Numbered from the stretch's first letter, positions 28,970 to 40,571 are shown. The stretch: DNA of 64,000 nt from Campylobacter jejuni (GCF_002179635.1 NZ_NFOE01000036.1:62001-126000); one strand, 5' to 3'. Numbers and translations: made by a program. Notes: a model not told the origin generated them from the letters alone.

Positions 28970-29715
28970 ACGCCTTCTTTATCTCCCCAAATTCTAATAT
29001 GCATTCTATCAGAGTAATTATATCCATTTTTTATACAAAATTCAGCAACACTTAAGGCATTTTTAGAAATTTCTTCTTCATTTGACCCCATAGGCATACA
29101 AAACACCTCATTTTCGCAAATCTGTAAAATTTCACTAATCTCCTCTAAGGCTTTATTTTCTTGTAAAAAATCCTTGTCTAAAACAAATTTATAAAAGCTA
29201 TCCTTAGCATAATGTTTAAAATCCTTTAAGGCTTTTTCATTAATCCTTTTTTCTTTTTTAACCACGCTATTACTAAGCTTTACTCCTAAAGCAAAATAAC
29301 ATTTTTTATACAAAGGATATTTTTCAAAATCAATTTCAATACTTGCGTTTGTTTCAAAATGCACTTTAAAATCATTTTCTAAAAGCAAATTAATAAAACA
29401 CAAAAAATCTTTGTTTTGATGATTTAACAAGGGCTCACCGCCCGTAATTACTACTATAACTTTGCGTGAATTGGCTAACTTTAAAACCTCATCAAAAAGC
29501 TTTGCTGAAGTATATGTTTTATAACAAGTTTTAAATTCTTTAGTAAAAACAGCCCTTATAGTATCACAGCCTAAAAGTATTTTAGAATCTTTTTCTTTTT
29601 TTACTCCAAAGCCTGTGCAGTTAAAATTACATCCAGCAAACCTTACAAATATAGCCAAATTTCCGCTATATTTTCCCTCACCTTGCAAGCTTAAAAAAGT
29701 CTCAACAACTTCCAT
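28966..29715 (-). CDS. queE: 7-carboxy-7-deazaguanine synthase QueE
   Basis: Radical-SAM enzyme that forms the 7-deazaguanine ring for queuosine. The start [28 protein letters not shown] is diagnostic. The cluster cysteines are spaced Cys29-x3-Cys33-x16-Cys50 rather than the plain CX3CX2C; such inserts are known in some QueE clades. GGEPLL, the SAM-binding GGEP motif, is present. The length of 249 is normal. The start overlaps the moaA stop as TAATG. Confidence 0.93.
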   Translation of the reverse strand: MEVVETFLSLQGEGKYSGNLAIFVRFAGCNFNCTGFGVKKEKDSKILLGCDTIRAVFTKEFKTCYKTYTSAKLFDEVLKLANSRKVIVVITGGEPLLNHQNKDFLCFINLLLENDFKVHFETNASIEIDFEKYPLYKKCYFALGVKLSNSVVKKEKRINEKALKDFKHYAKDSFYKFVLDKDFLQENKALEEISEILQICENEVFCMPMGSNEEEISKNALSVAEFCIKNGYNYSDRMHIRIWGDKEGV

Positions 29716-30683
29716 TATCCACCTGTTTGATAAAAGGCTCTTGTAGAACTTTGATTGGCTTCATTTTCTGCCCATCTGTTTTTTTCTGATTTATTTTTTA
29801 TCACGGTTTTTAAAACTTCACAAGCACCTGCTATGTCTTTATTGCGTATAGCTTTTTTAATGCTTAAAGCCTCATCATAATACAAACAAGGTATTAAAAG
29901 CCCTTCGGCTGAAAGTCTTATACGATTACAACTATCACAAAAATCATGACTATGTGGATCAATAATGCCAAACTCATATCCATCTTCAAGTTCATAAATA
30001 GTCGCGGGTGCATTTGGACTTTTTTGTCCTTGTTTAAAAGAATATTTTTGAGCAATGATGTTTAAAATTTCTGCTGATTTTAAGCCTTTTAAATCTCCAT
30101 AAGCATGGTAGTTTTCCATAAATTCTATAAAACGAATTTGACTTTTGCGTGCTTTGGCAAATTCTAAAAGATCAATAAATTCATTATCGTTAATTCCTTT
30201 AAGCGCTACGGTGTTAAATTTAATATTAAAGCCTAATTCTAAAGCCTCATTAATACCATTTAACACATCTTTGAGTATGTTTTTTTGAGCTAATTTAAAA
30301 GCTATTTCTTCTTTTAAGGTATCTAAAGAGATATTAATTCTTTTTAAACCTGCTTGTCTTAAGTCTTTTGCTTGGTGTTTTAATAAAGAAGCATTAGTAG
30401 TAAGCGCTAAGTCTATATCTTGCTTATACTCACTAATCATAGCAATAAATTTATGCAAATCTTTTCTTACTAAAGGCTCACCACCTGTAATACGAATTTT
30501 TTTAACTCCTTCATCAATACAAACTTTAACAAACATAAAAAGTTCTTCAAATGATAAAAGATTTTCTTTAGCACTCCATTCAAACGGAGTTTTTGGCATA
30601 CAATAAAGGCAACGAAAATTACATCTTTGCGTTACTGAGATTCTTAAATAATCTATCACTCTTCCATAGCTATCCACTAACAT
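29715..30683 (-). CDS. moaA: GTP 3',8-cyclase MoaA
   Basis: Radical-SAM first step of molybdenum cofactor synthesis. The N-terminal cluster cysteines are Cys21, Cys25 and Cys28 ([10 protein letters not shown]). The second cluster motif is [20 protein letters not shown], and the protein ends in the GlyGly needed for catalysis. The length of 322 is typical. Product use fits the molybdoenzymes expected downstream of the cytochrome gene at the right edge. Confidence 0.97.
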   Translation of the reverse strand: MLVDSYGRVIDYLRISVTQRCNFRCLYCMPKTPFEWSAKENLLSFEELFMFVKVCIDEGVKKIRITGGEPLVRKDLHKFIAMISEYKQDIDLALTTNASLLKHQAKDLRQAGLKRINISLDTLKEEIAFKLAQKNILKDVLNGINEALELGFNIKFNTVALKGINDNEFIDLLEFAKARKSQIRFIEFMENYHAYGDLKGLKSAEILNIIAQKYSFKQGQKSPNAPATIYELEDGYEFGIIDPHSHDFCDSCNRIRLSAEGLLIPCLYYDEALSIKKAIRNKDIAGACEVLKTVIKNKSEKNRWAENEANQSSTRAFYQTGG

Positions 30684-30692
30684 AAAGAACCT

Positions 30693-31214
30693 TTATAATA
30701 ATTTATTAAATTTCAAGATAAGTTCAACCCTACCCATGCCTATACGCAAATCTTTGGCAATTTGCTCTATGGATTTTTTTTGATTAAAAAGCTCTATCAC
30801 TTTTTGTTCTTCATTATCATAACTTGGACTTAATTTTGTAATACTTTGGGTTTTTTGTTCTAAATTTAACAAACGATTTTTTTGTTCACTTTGAAATTCT
30901 TCAATTACCTCTTCTACTTCTTTTAAAGCATTTAAAATAGGAATAATATTTTGATTGATTTTTTGTTCTAGCGCCTGCAAAAGTTCTTCTTTTAATTCTT
31001 CTTTAATAGCTTCAGTATCTATTTCTTCTTTTTCTTGTTCTTGCTCGTCCAAACTTTCTTTTTTTAAATAATGATATTGCTTATTTAAATCCTCTATCAT
31101 CTTACCAAGCTCATTAATTTTGACAATACTTTCTTTTTCTTTAATCATCATATAAGCAAACATAGCAAAAATTAATAAAGCTACAACTAGCCACAACAAT
31201 AAATCACTATCCAT
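30693..31214 (-). CDS. Membrane-anchored coiled-coil protein (DUF6115-like)
   Basis: The 173-residue protein has an N-terminal helix (LLLWLVVALLIFAMFAYMMI), a long charged coiled coil (about 25-130) and a C-terminal helix-turn-helix-like segment (VIELFNQKKSIEQIAKDLRIGMGRVELILKF) of the DUF6115 type. In Firmicutes such a tail occurs in the swarming factor SwrB; a link with motility here is only a guess. It overlaps the upstream gene by 8 bases. Confidence 0.68.
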   Translation of the reverse strand: MDSDLLLWLVVALLIFAMFAYMMIKEKESIVKINELGKMIEDLNKQYHYLKKESLDEQEQEKEEIDTEAIKEELKEELLQALEQKINQNIIPILNALKEVEEVIEEFQSEQKNRLLNLEQKTQSITKLSPSYDNEEQKVIELFNQKKSIEQIAKDLRIGMGRVELILKFNKLL

Positions 31215-31710
31215 TTTCTTGCTCCTTTAAAATCTTAATCATCGCTCTTTGCATATTTGCCACAAAATTATCATACACAAGCTCATCTTCTGCTTTTATT
31301 TGTGTAATTTTTGCTTCATTTTCATTTAAGGCTTTAAAAAAAATACTAATTTTTTGACCATTTAACTCAAATCTTGCATAATATTGCTCATCTTGAGTCA
31401 AACACTTATCTTTAAACTGAATATGTGCAAAATTTACACCCACCACAAAGGCTTTATATTTTAAATCTGTAAATAATTTTGTTTTATTGATATCATTTTT
31501 TATCAAATACAATTCTTGTTTTATATCCATAAGCAAATCAAAAATAATTTGCTCACCTTCACTAAATTCCACTCTTGAAGCAAGTTTTTTCCATTTACTT
31601 AAATTGACATAATTATTACTTGAAAGATATTCTTGCAAAAACTCTTCATATCTTTCTTTACTCTCTTCAAACTCAAGCTCTAACGAGCTTTTAAAAAATT
31701 TTATCTCCAT
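31207..31710 (-). CDS. Conserved hypothetical protein
   Basis: No family recognised. The 167-residue protein has no signal peptide or membrane helix; it is acidic, with helices at the start (SLELEFEESKERYEEFLQEYLS) and beta-type segments in the middle (YARFELNGQKISIFFKALNENEAKITQIK). It overlaps the prenyltransferase gene by 10 bases and the next gene by 8, so it is part of the same operon. The position corresponds to Cj0163c by memory. Confidence 0.72.
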   Translation of the reverse strand: MEIKFFKSSLELEFEESKERYEEFLQEYLSSNNYVNLSKWKKLASRVEFSEGEQIIFDLLMDIKQELYLIKNDINKTKLFTDLKYKAFVVGVNFAHIQFKDKCLTQDEQYYARFELNGQKISIFFKALNENEAKITQIKAEDELVYDNFVANMQRAMIKILKEQENG

Positions 31711-32576
31711 AAAAGATCAACCCAAATAAATATAAAAAACACTATACTTAAATAACCATTTAAAGTAAAAAATGCTTTATCAATTTTTGCAAAATTCTTT
31801 CTAACAATGCGGTGCTCAAAAAATAAAATAATCGCACTAATTATCACGCCTAAAAAAGCAATATTTCCCGTTGGAGCTACCCAAACAAATAAAAGCCAAA
31901 AAAGCACTGCTAAAACATGACAAAACGCTGAGATAAACAAGGTTGCATCGAGTCCAAATTTAGCAGGTATAGAGTGTAAGCCTGTTTTTTTATCATATTC
32001 CATATCTTGCAAAGCATAAAGTAAATCAAAACCAGCTGTCCAGAAAGTAACACCCAAACACAAAATCACGCTATAAATTTCAATACTTCCCAAAACTACA
32101 ATACTACCTGCAATAGGAGCAAGTCCTAAGCAAAATCCTAATACTAAATGCGCTAAGGATGAAAATCTTTTAAAGGCTGAATAAATAGCTAAAATAAACA
32201 ATACTGGCAAAGAAAGAGCAAAAGCTAATTTGTTGATAAAATAACTTGCTAAAACAAAAATAATAGCATTTAAAATAATAAAAAGTAAAATACTAGTTTT
32301 ACCTATACGCCCATCAATATTAGGTCTATTTACACATCTTGGGTTGTTTTTGTCAATATCCTCATCCATTAAACGATTAATCGCCATTGCAAAATTTCTT
32401 GCACTCACTGCACAAATAACCCCCAAAAACAAAGCTTTAAAACCAAACCAAGTGCTATCATTTAAAATAACAGAAGCCACAATCATTGAAGTAAATAAAA
32501 AAGGTAGGGCAAAAATAGAATGCTTAAAAACAATCAAATCTAAAATATCTTTTAATTTTTCTTTTAATATAGGCAT
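31701..32576 (-). CDS. mqnP: UbiA-family prenyltransferase (menaquinone, MqnP type)
   Basis: Integral membrane enzyme attaching the polyprenyl chain in quinone synthesis. The first Asp-rich motif is NRLMDEDIDKNNPR (about 68-81) and the second is QDMEYDKKTGLHS. About eight membrane helices are visible in 291 residues. Campylobacter makes menaquinone by the futalosine route, in which the UbiA-like protein is MqnP; this is family knowledge, not shown by the sequence. Its product is the electron acceptor of the complex I encoded downstream. Confidence 0.88.
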   Translation of the reverse strand: MPILKEKLKDILDLIVFKHSIFALPFLFTSMIVASVILNDSTWFGFKALFLGVICAVSARNFAMAINRLMDEDIDKNNPRCVNRPNIDGRIGKTSILLFIILNAIIFVLASYFINKLAFALSLPVLFILAIYSAFKRFSSLAHLVLGFCLGLAPIAGSIVVLGSIEIYSVILCLGVTFWTAGFDLLYALQDMEYDKKTGLHSIPAKFGLDATLFISAFCHVLAVLFWLLFVWVAPTGNIAFLGVIISAIILFFEHRIVRKNFAKIDKAFFTLNGYLSIVFFIFIWVDLLWR

Positions 32577-32594
32577 TTTTTCTCTTTATAATAT

Positions 32595-32645
32595 ATTTTT
32601 GTTATGATTTTACTAAAATAATTTTAAATTTAGGATATTTTTACG
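32595..32645 (+). promoter_or_regulatory. Candidate miaA promoter
   Basis: TTTTTGT then TATGAT (32603-32608) forms an extended -10-like element 37 bases before the ATG. The 69-base gap also has to hold the divergent promoter of the prenyltransferase operon. Confidence 0.4.
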
Positions 32646-33515
32646 ATGTTTTTTGAATTTGCACTCATTGGAACTACTGCAAGTGGCAAAACAGAACTTG
32701 CTAATAAACTAGCTTATGAATTTAATGCAAGTATTTTAAGCCTTGATAGTCTTTGCGTGTATAAACAAATCAACATCGCTTCAGCCAAAACAGAGCAAAA
32801 AACCCTAGATGAGCTTGATTATTTTGGCATAAATTTATTAAATGTTAATGAGCATTTTAATATTGCTTTATTTTTTGAAGAATACAAAAGAGCAAAAGCT
32901 TTTGCCCAAAAAAATAATCAAATGCTTATTATCACAGGTGGAACTAGTTTTTATTTAAAAGCTTTAATGGATGGCTTGAGTGAAAAATTCAAAGAAAGTC
33001 AAAGTACACTAAGTAATAATGAAATTTATCATTTAATGATAAAAATTGATCCACAAGCAAAAATAGAAAAAAATGATACTTATCGTTTGAAAAAATGGCT
33101 TGGAATTTATGAACAAACTAATAAAATTCCAAGTGAAGTTTTAAAAGAAACTAAACAAGAAGCTTTAATTAAAGAGCTTGATGTTTTTGAAATTTCTTGG
33201 CAAAAAGAACTTTTGGAAAAACGCATTATTAAACGCACGCAAAATATGCTTGATGAGGGTTTAATAGATGAAGCTAAAATGCTATTTGATAATTATGATC
33301 ATAATTTAAAAGCACTAAATTCCATAGGTTTGAAAGAATGTAAAGAGTTTTTAGATAAAAAAATAAATCTAAAAGAGCTTGAAGAACTCATCATCATTCA
33401 CACAAGACAACTTGCTAAAAGACAAAGAACTTTTAATAAAAAATTTAATAAAGAAATTTTAGATTTTCAAAGCGCTTATGAGAATTTAAAAGCTTATATT
33501 TTAAAAAAATATTAA
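32646..33515 (+). CDS. miaA: tRNA dimethylallyltransferase MiaA
   Basis: Adds the isopentenyl group to A37 of tRNAs reading U-starting codons. The P-loop-like motif is [10 protein letters not shown] near residue 9; [17 protein letters not shown] and [12 protein letters not shown] are family signatures, and the C-terminal [18 protein letters not shown] matches. The length of 289 is typical. It ends 4 bases inside the convergent pflA end. Confidence 0.96.
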   Translation: MFFEFALIGTTASGKTELANKLAYEFNASILSLDSLCVYKQINIASAKTEQKTLDELDYFGINLLNVNEHFNIALFFEEYKRAKAFAQKNNQMLIITGGTSFYLKALMDGLSEKFKESQSTLSNNEIYHLMIKIDPQAKIEKNDTYRLKKWLGIYEQTNKIPSEVLKETKQEALIKELDVFEISWQKELLEKRIIKRTQNMLDEGLIDEAKMLFDNYDHNLKALNSIGLKECKEFLDKKINLKELEELIIIHTRQLAKRQRTFNKKFNKEILDFQSAYENLKAYILKKY

Positions 33516-35875
33516 GGCTGAGTATTTAAAATATTTAATTTATCTTTACATAAATTTTGCCAATTGCTTGTTGTGTTAATATCTATACAATTTTGTAAAC
33601 TTTGTTTTTGATTTTGCACATCTTTTAAGTCTTCATATACATTACTTTGCATATAAAAAGCTCTTGCACGCTCATCATCTTTTAAAGGATTAGCAAGCAA
33701 ATCTTTAAACAAAGTTAAGGCTTTTTGAGCTTGATTGCTTTGTTTTAAAGCTTTGATATAGATAAATTCTAAATCAGGACTAAAAAGATTTACTCCTTTT
33801 AAATTTTGATAGTTAATTGCCTTTGGAGCATAGGTTAAAATACTTGTTAAAAAATTATTTTTTTCACAATAACGCAAAAATTCATAATATAATTCCACCA
33901 TACGATAATTCATAGGAAATTGCTCTAACTTTTGCAAAGTTCTTATCATGGCATTATAATCTTGCAATCCAAGCTCGGCAAAAAATTTAATATAATTTGC
34001 TTCGAATTTTTCACTATCACTAATAATCGTTCTTGTATTTAAAATATCGTTAATGGTTTTAATAACATTTTTATAACTTTTATCTTTTAAAGCCAAATCT
34101 GCACTCTGAAGCTTATAAAAAATCACATCATCGTTTTCATTTTCCACGATATACTTTTTAGCTTCTTCTATACGAGAAGTACGTTTAAAACACTCAAGCA
34201 TACGCTTTTTGTTTTGTATTTTACCTCCTACCTTATAAGTTTTAAAATCATCATATATTTTCACAGCAGCTAAACACTCATCGTTTTTTAATTTTTGTTC
34301 TAAAACTAAAATAGCAGCTTGCTCTAAAAGATTTTTAGCTTCTTTGTTAGAATATTTTTCAATATCTTTTTGATAACTTACAACTTTTTCATAGTTTTTT
34401 TCTTGAAAATACAATTTTACATTATCAAACAATGCCTTACTAGAAATTTCTCCGGCATATTTTTGTATAATTTCTTCATATCTTTGATGTAAAAAACTTG
34501 CATTAGCATCTTTTAAATACAAAAAGTTTTTATCTTGAGCTTCTTTGATTAAACTTGCATATTCACCCAAAGGAAAATCTTCTGCATAAAGATCTAAATA
34601 TTTTTGAGCCTTGGTATGCTCATTTGCATTTAACATAGCCAAAGCAAGATCTTTTAACACTCTTTCATATTCTTTATCCACTTTTGTTAAATGAGTAAAA
34701 ATATATTCATAAATTTTAGAACTTAAGTCATAAATTCTATAGTTATCTAAAGTTTTTGCCAATATCAAGGCATTAGATAAATCTTGAATAAAAAAATCAG
34801 GATTAGAAGTTAAAATTCGACTTGCTAAATCTTTTGCCTCCTTAAAATTTTTTTGTTCTAAATAATTTTTTGATAAAAATAGCGCTGCTCTACTTGCCAA
34901 ATCAGTGTCTACGGTAGAATAATACACATCTTGATAAATATTGTTTGCAATATTTTTCTTACCCAAATGATATAAATAATCTGCATAATCAAGTAAAGCT
35001 ATTGTTGTATATTTATCCCCTTTATGTTCAGTATTTAAAATATCCACAACATATTCAACATTAGATCTTTGAGATAGACCCATATAAACTCTCATCATAA
35101 TATACATTACTTCTGTATAGTCTTTATCGTTAATATAAGTTCTTACCCATCTTTTTGCATCATTAAGCATTTGCTCTAAAACTTGCTGATCTTTATCAAG
35201 TTCGTAAGTATAAAGCTTATTCTGTGCTCTTAATTTATAAAGTTCAAATTCATTCATAAATACACTACCTTGATAACGTTTAATTGCATTTATAGAATCT
35301 CTTAAAACTTGATCATACTTTTTAGCTTCATATTCTTGCTTGATGCTAAAATACGCATTAAAATCTGCACTTTGTGAAGTTTCCATAGGATCTGAATTTA
35401 AATCTAAAGCGCCAATAAAAGGCATTAAAGCATTATCAAAATAAATATCAAAGTCAAGTCCGTCACTAGGTTTATAGTGTCTCAAATCTTCTGTAAATAC
35501 AAAAACAAAATGCTTAAAAGAATCTCCACTATGATTTTGAATTTCTTTGGTATTGAAAATATCTTGAGAATAATTAAACATTTTAGCTAAAGTTTTTGGA
35601 TAAATTTTAATAGTCAAAAAAGTTTGATGTTTTTCAAAAGAAATTAAAAAATCATCAAATTCCTTATTTTGAAATTGCATATTACTAACACCCAAAACAT
35701 TGCATTCAAAATAATTTCTTTCAAATTCAAAAACACTCTTGCAAGAAAATTCTTTGTCATCTTTTAAATGCAAAAGAGTAAAAGGACGCTTATGTTCTTC
35801 TCCTTTATTAACAATAATTTCAAAAGAAAACATACAAGTTATACTTAATAAAAATGAAACTAAAACCCTTATCAT
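33512..35875 (-). CDS. pflA: Paralysed flagellum protein PflA
   Basis: Periplasmic protein needed for flagellar rotation in Campylobacter, where it helps form the disc/stator scaffold of the motor. It has a signal peptide ([14 protein letters not shown]) and 787 residues, close to the 788 of C. jejuni PflA. An N-terminal beta part lies at about 20-130, then many helical TPR-like repeats ([40 protein letters not shown], and others). It lies 20 bases downstream of nuoN, the C. jejuni arrangement. Confidence 0.93.
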   Translation of the reverse strand: MIRVLVSFLLSITCMFSFEIIVNKGEEHKRPFTLLHLKDDKEFSCKSVFEFERNYFECNVLGVSNMQFQNKEFDDFLISFEKHQTFLTIKIYPKTLAKMFNYSQDIFNTKEIQNHSGDSFKHFVFVFTEDLRHYKPSDGLDFDIYFDNALMPFIGALDLNSDPMETSQSADFNAYFSIKQEYEAKKYDQVLRDSINAIKRYQGSVFMNEFELYKLRAQNKLYTYELDKDQQVLEQMLNDAKRWVRTYINDKDYTEVMYIMMRVYMGLSQRSNVEYVVDILNTEHKGDKYTTIALLDYADYLYHLGKKNIANNIYQDVYYSTVDTDLASRAALFLSKNYLEQKNFKEAKDLASRILTSNPDFFIQDLSNALILAKTLDNYRIYDLSSKIYEYIFTHLTKVDKEYERVLKDLALAMLNANEHTKAQKYLDLYAEDFPLGEYASLIKEAQDKNFLYLKDANASFLHQRYEEIIQKYAGEISSKALFDNVKLYFQEKNYEKVVSYQKDIEKYSNKEAKNLLEQAAILVLEQKLKNDECLAAVKIYDDFKTYKVGGKIQNKKRMLECFKRTSRIEEAKKYIVENENDDVIFYKLQSADLALKDKSYKNVIKTINDILNTRTIISDSEKFEANYIKFFAELGLQDYNAMIRTLQKLEQFPMNYRMVELYYEFLRYCEKNNFLTSILTYAPKAINYQNLKGVNLFSPDLEFIYIKALKQSNQAQKALTLFKDLLANPLKDDERARAFYMQSNVYEDLKDVQNQKQSLQNCIDINTTSNWQNLCKDKLNILNTQP

Positions 35876-35894
35876 AAGCGTGATTATAGCAATA

Positions 35895-37298
35895 TTATTC
35901 TACAAAAGCAAAAACATATAAAAAAAGACTCCCTATCAAACATATACTCAAAATAATCTTTTGTTTAATATTCAATTTCATACTTTCTACTAAATATGAT
36001 TTTTTAAAAAAAACATAAATTAAAATTTTCAAATAAGCATAAAGCATAATCATTGAGCTTAAAGCTATGGCAAATACAAGTACATAATAACCTGAGTTTA
36101 AAATAGAAGCTAAAATTAAAATTTTACCCCAAAAAATTCCAAAAGGCGGAATACCTGCTATACATAAAATAAATATAGTTAGTATTATAGACAACACCGG
36201 TCTTTGATCAAACAAGCCTGAAAAACTCTCAAATGAGCTTTTTTGAAATAAACTTAATATTAGGAAAATTCCATAATTTGCAAAAGCAAACGATATCCAA
36301 TATGCAAATAAAGCAAAAATTGAAAGCCAATAAGAAGTACCATCACCCTGAGAGCTCACGCTCATGCTAGAAACAATAACTGCTAATATAAAAGAAGAAT
36401 GAGTAATAGAACTATATGCAAGCATTTTTTTTACATCTTTTTGGATTAAAGCTACTATACTTACAGTAAGCATAGAAAAAATTGCTAGTAATGCCACTAT
36501 ATATTCAAATTTTACTCCACCACCTAAAGCAGAAAAAATTCTTAAAACCACTATTATCATAGCTATTTTTGGCACTATAGATATAAATGCTATAAAATTT
36601 GTATGTACCCCATAATACACATCTTTTAACCAAAAATGAAAAGGTGCAATAGACAGTTTCACTCCAACAATAACCAAAAACATTACTCCAGCACAAAGTA
36701 AAATAGGATCTGAAATATATTCAGAATACAATAGATTATCTAAATCCAAAGACTGAGTTTTTAAATACACAAAAGCACAAGCAAAAACAAAAAATCCAGC
36801 TCCTACTGCTGCTAGAGTAAAATACTTTATACTAGAGCTAATAGCATTATGAGTTCCTCTTAATGCTATTAATGTATAAAGAGCTAAAGAAGACCCTTCT
36901 AATGCTAAGAAAATTACAATTAAATTAGTGCTTGATACCATTAATATCAAAGAAGCAACCATAAATAAAAATAAAGAAAAAAACTCTGCCTTTTGCTCAT
37001 CTTTATCCATTAATAAATAAAGCATAGAAAAAACCAAAATAATTATTTGTGCAAAAATTGCATAATTATCACTTACAAATAAACCAAAAAAAGCATGAGA
37101 ATTATCTAAAACAAAACCATTATAAAGCAATAAAAAGCATAAAGCGCTAAATAAAGCTATAACACTTGCTCCTATGTAAAAATTTCTAGAAAGTTTTTTA
37201 AACACACTCAACAAAAGCAAAGTAATAGCCCAAAAAAGCAATGATAACATAGGAAATAATAATACAAAATTTAATTTTTCTAAACTAAAGCCACTCAT
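35895..37298 (-). CDS. nuoN: Complex I subunit NuoN
   Basis: Antiporter-like membrane subunit of respiratory complex I. About 14 membrane helices are present with the proton-path lysines of the family (VGVKLSIAPFHFWLKDVYYG, IALIQKDVKKMLAYSSITHSSF). The length of 467 is normal. The ATG overlaps the nuoM stop as TAATG. Last gene of the nuo operon. Confidence 0.96.
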   Translation of the reverse strand: MSGFSLEKLNFVLLFPMLSLLFWAITLLLLSVFKKLSRNFYIGASVIALFSALCFLLLYNGFVLDNSHAFFGLFVSDNYAIFAQIIILVFSMLYLLMDKDEQKAEFFSLFLFMVASLILMVSSTNLIVIFLALEGSSLALYTLIALRGTHNAISSSIKYFTLAAVGAGFFVFACAFVYLKTQSLDLDNLLYSEYISDPILLCAGVMFLVIVGVKLSIAPFHFWLKDVYYGVHTNFIAFISIVPKIAMIIVVLRIFSALGGGVKFEYIVALLAIFSMLTVSIVALIQKDVKKMLAYSSITHSSFILAVIVSSMSVSSQGDGTSYWLSIFALFAYWISFAFANYGIFLILSLFQKSSFESFSGLFDQRPVLSIILTIFILCIAGIPPFGIFWGKILILASILNSGYYVLVFAIALSSMIMLYAYLKILIYVFFKKSYLVESMKLNIKQKIILSICLIGSLFLYVFAFVE

Positions 37299-38767
37299 TA
37301 AAAACCTCTTATATTATCTATAATTTTTTGATTTTCTATTGCGATATTTCTTGTTTGCATAACTTCAAGAATACTATTTACATTTAAAGCAATTTGATCA
37401 AGCATAGCACTTGGAGCTATACCTAAATAAATCACTATTGCACTTAAAATACTTAAAATAAAAATTTCACTTTTTTTCAATACTAGCTTTTCTATTTTTT
37501 CTGCATTAGTAGCAAAAAACATATTCCTATAAACATTTAGCATATAAATAGCCCCTAAAATAATCACACCACCTGCAAATAATGCGAACCATAAATTTAC
37601 ACTTGCTACACCTTGCAATATTAAAAACTCACCTACAAAAGAAATAGTTAAAGGCAATGAAATAGATGAAAATAATAACACGGCAAAGAAAAAGCTAAAT
37701 AGTGGAGCTGTTTTAGCTAAATTTTTATAAAAGTCTAAATCAAAAGTATGGTATCTTTTATAGAGTATGTAAGCAGCCAAAAACAAACCACCTGTTACTA
37801 TACCATGTGCAAACATGTAAAATACAGAACCACTTACTCCATTATAAGTAAAAGTTACAATACCTAAAACCACTACACCCAAATGCGAAATAGAACTATA
37901 AGCAATTAATTCTTTTAAATCTTTAGTTTTAAAAGCAATTAAGGCTGTATATAAAATCCCAACTATGCATAAAATAGCGAGTAAAGAATAATAATGATTC
38001 AAAGTATCGGGCGCTAAAGGCAAAATAAATCTTAAAAATCCAAAAGGCGCCATTTTAAAACTTACAAGCATTACAGAAACTAGTGTTGGGCTTTTTGCAT
38101 AAACTTTTGGAGCCCAAGTATGAAAAGGAAATAAAGGACTTTTAATCGCAAAAGCAACAAAAAAACCTATAAAGATTAAATTTTGCACACTTTCAGGTAT
38201 AAAAAATTCACTCTTATACCAAGCAAGCAAATCAAAACTCCAATACCCAAAACTTTGATAATACAAAAATCCTACATAAATAATCGCTAAAAGCATGAGC
38301 ATAGAACCACAAAATGCATAAATGAAAAATTTAATCCCTGCTTTGTAGTTATTAGAATATCTACCTATTAAATAAATAAGTGGTATAAGAGAAAACTCCC
38401 AAAATACATAAAACAATAAAGCATCTAATGAAGCAAAAAGTCCTATAATACAAAATTGTAATAAAAATATACTTACTACAACACTTTTATCTTGAATATC
38501 CAAGCATATAAAAGATAAAAAAATCATAATAGAGCAAAGCAACATTAAATAAAGCGCTATAGCATCTACACCTATATGAAAATTAACCAATAAAGAATTT
38601 AAATTAAATTCATAAGCTATACCACCATGATAATTAAACAACAAAAAAACATTTAAAATTAAAATCAAAAAGCTAACTAAAATAGCAAAAGCTTTAGAAT
38701 CTTCTTTTTGTAAAGACAAAGACATAAAAGCTGCAAAAAATGGAAATAATATTAACAGACCAAGCAT
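37298..38767 (-). CDS. nuoM: Complex I subunit NuoM
   Basis: Second antiporter-like proton-pumping subunit: 489 residues and about 14 helices. Family motifs are VFWEFSLIPLIYLIGRY with the conserved Glu, FAIKSPLFPFHTWAPKVYAKSPT, and DLKELIAYSSISHLGVV. It lies one base after nuoL. Confidence 0.97.
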   Translation of the reverse strand: MLGLLILFPFFAAFMSLSLQKEDSKAFAILVSFLILILNVFLLFNYHGGIAYEFNLNSLLVNFHIGVDAIALYLMLLCSIMIFLSFICLDIQDKSVVVSIFLLQFCIIGLFASLDALLFYVFWEFSLIPLIYLIGRYSNNYKAGIKFFIYAFCGSMLMLLAIIYVGFLYYQSFGYWSFDLLAWYKSEFFIPESVQNLIFIGFFVAFAIKSPLFPFHTWAPKVYAKSPTLVSVMLVSFKMAPFGFLRFILPLAPDTLNHYYSLLAILCIVGILYTALIAFKTKDLKELIAYSSISHLGVVVLGIVTFTYNGVSGSVFYMFAHGIVTGGLFLAAYILYKRYHTFDLDFYKNLAKTAPLFSFFFAVLLFSSISLPLTISFVGEFLILQGVASVNLWFALFAGGVIILGAIYMLNVYRNMFFATNAEKIEKLVLKKSEIFILSILSAIVIYLGIAPSAMLDQIALNVNSILEVMQTRNIAIENQKIIDNIRGF

Positions 38768-38768
38768 T

Positions 38769-40571
38769 CTACACCGCCAAAGCTAAACAAAATAAGCACA
38801 CAAAAGCCAAAACAGAAATTCTTAACACTAATGAAAATCCTTTCTCTATACTAAGAGTTTTTGCAAACATTTTGAGAAAATAAGCAACACTATCTACCAA
38901 AGCATCCAAAACTTCTTTGTCATTTCTTCTTAAAAAGTCACAAAATAACGCATATTTACCAACAACAAATTGATGATAAAATCTTGGTATATAATATTCA
39001 TTAAACAAAAGCTTATAAATACTTGTTTTAGAAAGTGATGGCTTAAACCAATTTTTCCAATAAGCCATGATAGCTAAAAGCACTCCAAGCACTGCAGCAG
39101 CACTTGCAAGTACCATAACTAAAGAATTTTGACCATCAATAAAAGCTAAATTTTTACTTACAAAATTCATAAAGCTATGCTCAAAAAAACCCGCAATAAT
39201 AGCAAGCAAAGCCAAAGGACTCATCGCAAGTAAAGCTATTTTACTAGCTTCATGGGGATGTTCTTCATGTCTTTTTGGAGTAAAAAATACAAGCATTAAA
39301 AGTCTAAAGCTATAAAAAGCTGTCATAAAAGCTGCTATTAAAAGTACTAAAAAAATTCCATGATGATGACTTATAAAAGAAAATCCTAAAATTAAATCTT
39401 TAGAGAAAAATCCTGCGAAAGGATAAATTCCTGCTAAAGCTAAAGAACCTATAAGCATTAAAATAGCACTAAAACGCATACTTTTATAAAGTCCACCCAT
39501 TTTACTAATGTCAAGCTTATCATTCATAGCATGCATAACATTACCCGCACCTAAGAATAATAAAGATTTAAAAAATGCATGAGTTGCAAGATGAAATAAA
39601 GCTATTGCATAAGCTCCAAGACCTGCTGCTACAAACATATACCCAAGTTGAGAAAGCGTCGAGTATGCAATAATTCTTTTTAAATCTTTAGCCACCATAG
39701 CCATAGAAGCAGCAAAAAGTGCTACAAAAGCTCCAAGTATAGCGATAAAATACCCTACTTCAGGAACTTGTAAATAAAGCTCCCCTGCGCGAATTACCAA
39801 ATAAACTCCCGCAGTAACCATAGTAGCAGCATGGATTAGAGCTGAAACTGGCGTAGGTCCTGCCATAGCATCAGCAAGCCAAGTATGGAAAGGAAATTGT
39901 GCTGATTTACCCATAGCACCTACAAAAAGTAAAAGCGCTATTAAAATCAAAATCGTATCATTTTCATGCCCTAAAGATAAAAGGGTAAAAAACTCATCGT
40001 ATTTTAAAGAATTAAATTCTATATAAATTAAGAAAATTCCTAAAAGCAAAGCCAAATCTGCAATTCTATTCATGATAAATGCTTCATTGGCAGCAAAAGT
40101 GTATTTTTCATTATGATACCAAAAACCTATCAAAAGCCATGAGCAAAGTCCAACACCTTCCCAACCTATAAAAAGCCCTAAGAAATTATCACTCATAATC
40201 AAAAACATCATAGAAAAAACAAAAAGCCCCAAATAGCTAAAATAGCGATTAAATCCTTCATCATGCTCCATATAAAATATACTATATAAATGCACAAAAG
40301 TCGCTACTATACTTACTACATTCATCATAATTAAAGTAATAGAGTCTATTTTAAAACCAAAACTAACATCTACTAAAGATATCCAAGTACCAAGTTCAAA
40401 ATTAAAATGTACTCCATTGTTTAATAAAACAATTGAAGCAAGAGCTGAAAAAGCTATAAATAAAGAAGCCAAATAACCTAAAATAATTTTCTTAACACTA
40501 AAAGCAAAAATACCTAAAATAACAGCTGAAGCCAAAGGAGAAAAAAGTGCAATTAAAGCTAAATTTTGCAT
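38769..40571 (-). CDS. nuoL: Complex I subunit NuoL
   Basis: Largest antiporter-like subunit (600 residues), with the long lateral helix that couples the membrane arm. Motifs are FIGWEGVGLCSWLLIGFWY, GKSAQFPFHTWLADAMAGPTPVSALIHAATM and VAKDLKRIIAYSTLSQLGYM. The start overlaps nuoK by 13 bases. Confidence 0.98.
   Translation of the reverse strand: MQNLALIALFSPLASAVILGIFAFSVKKIILGYLASLFIAFSALASIVLLNNGVHFNFELGTWISLVDVSFGFKIDSITLIMMNVVSIVATFVHLYSIFYMEHDEGFNRYFSYLGLFVFSMMFLIMSDNFLGLFIGWEGVGLCSWLLIGFWYHNEKYTFAANEAFIMNRIADLALLLGIFLIYIEFNSLKYDEFFTLLSLGHENDTILILIALLLFVGAMGKSAQFPFHTWLADAMAGPTPVSALIHAATMVTAGVYLVIRAGELYLQVPEVGYFIAILGAFVALFAASMAMVAKDLKRIIAYSTLSQLGYMFVAAGLGAYAIALFHLATHAFFKSLLFLGAGNVMHAMNDKLDISKMGGLYKSMRFSAILMLIGSLALAGIYPFAGFFSKDLILGFSFISHHHGIFLVLLIAAFMTAFYSFRLLMLVFFTPKRHEEHPHEASKIALLAMSPLALLAIIAGFFEHSFMNFVSKNLAFIDGQNSLVMVLASAAAVLGVLLAIMAYWKNWFKPSLSKTSIYKLLFNEYYIPRFYHQFVVGKYALFCDFLRRNDKEVLDALVDSVAYFLKMFAKTLSIEKGFSLVLRISVLAFVCLFCLALAV

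Noticed and set aside
35876-35894. Sigma-54 promoter for pflA
   Set aside because: No GG-N10-GC element lies before the gene; it probably reads on from nuoN or uses a weak sigma-70 site.
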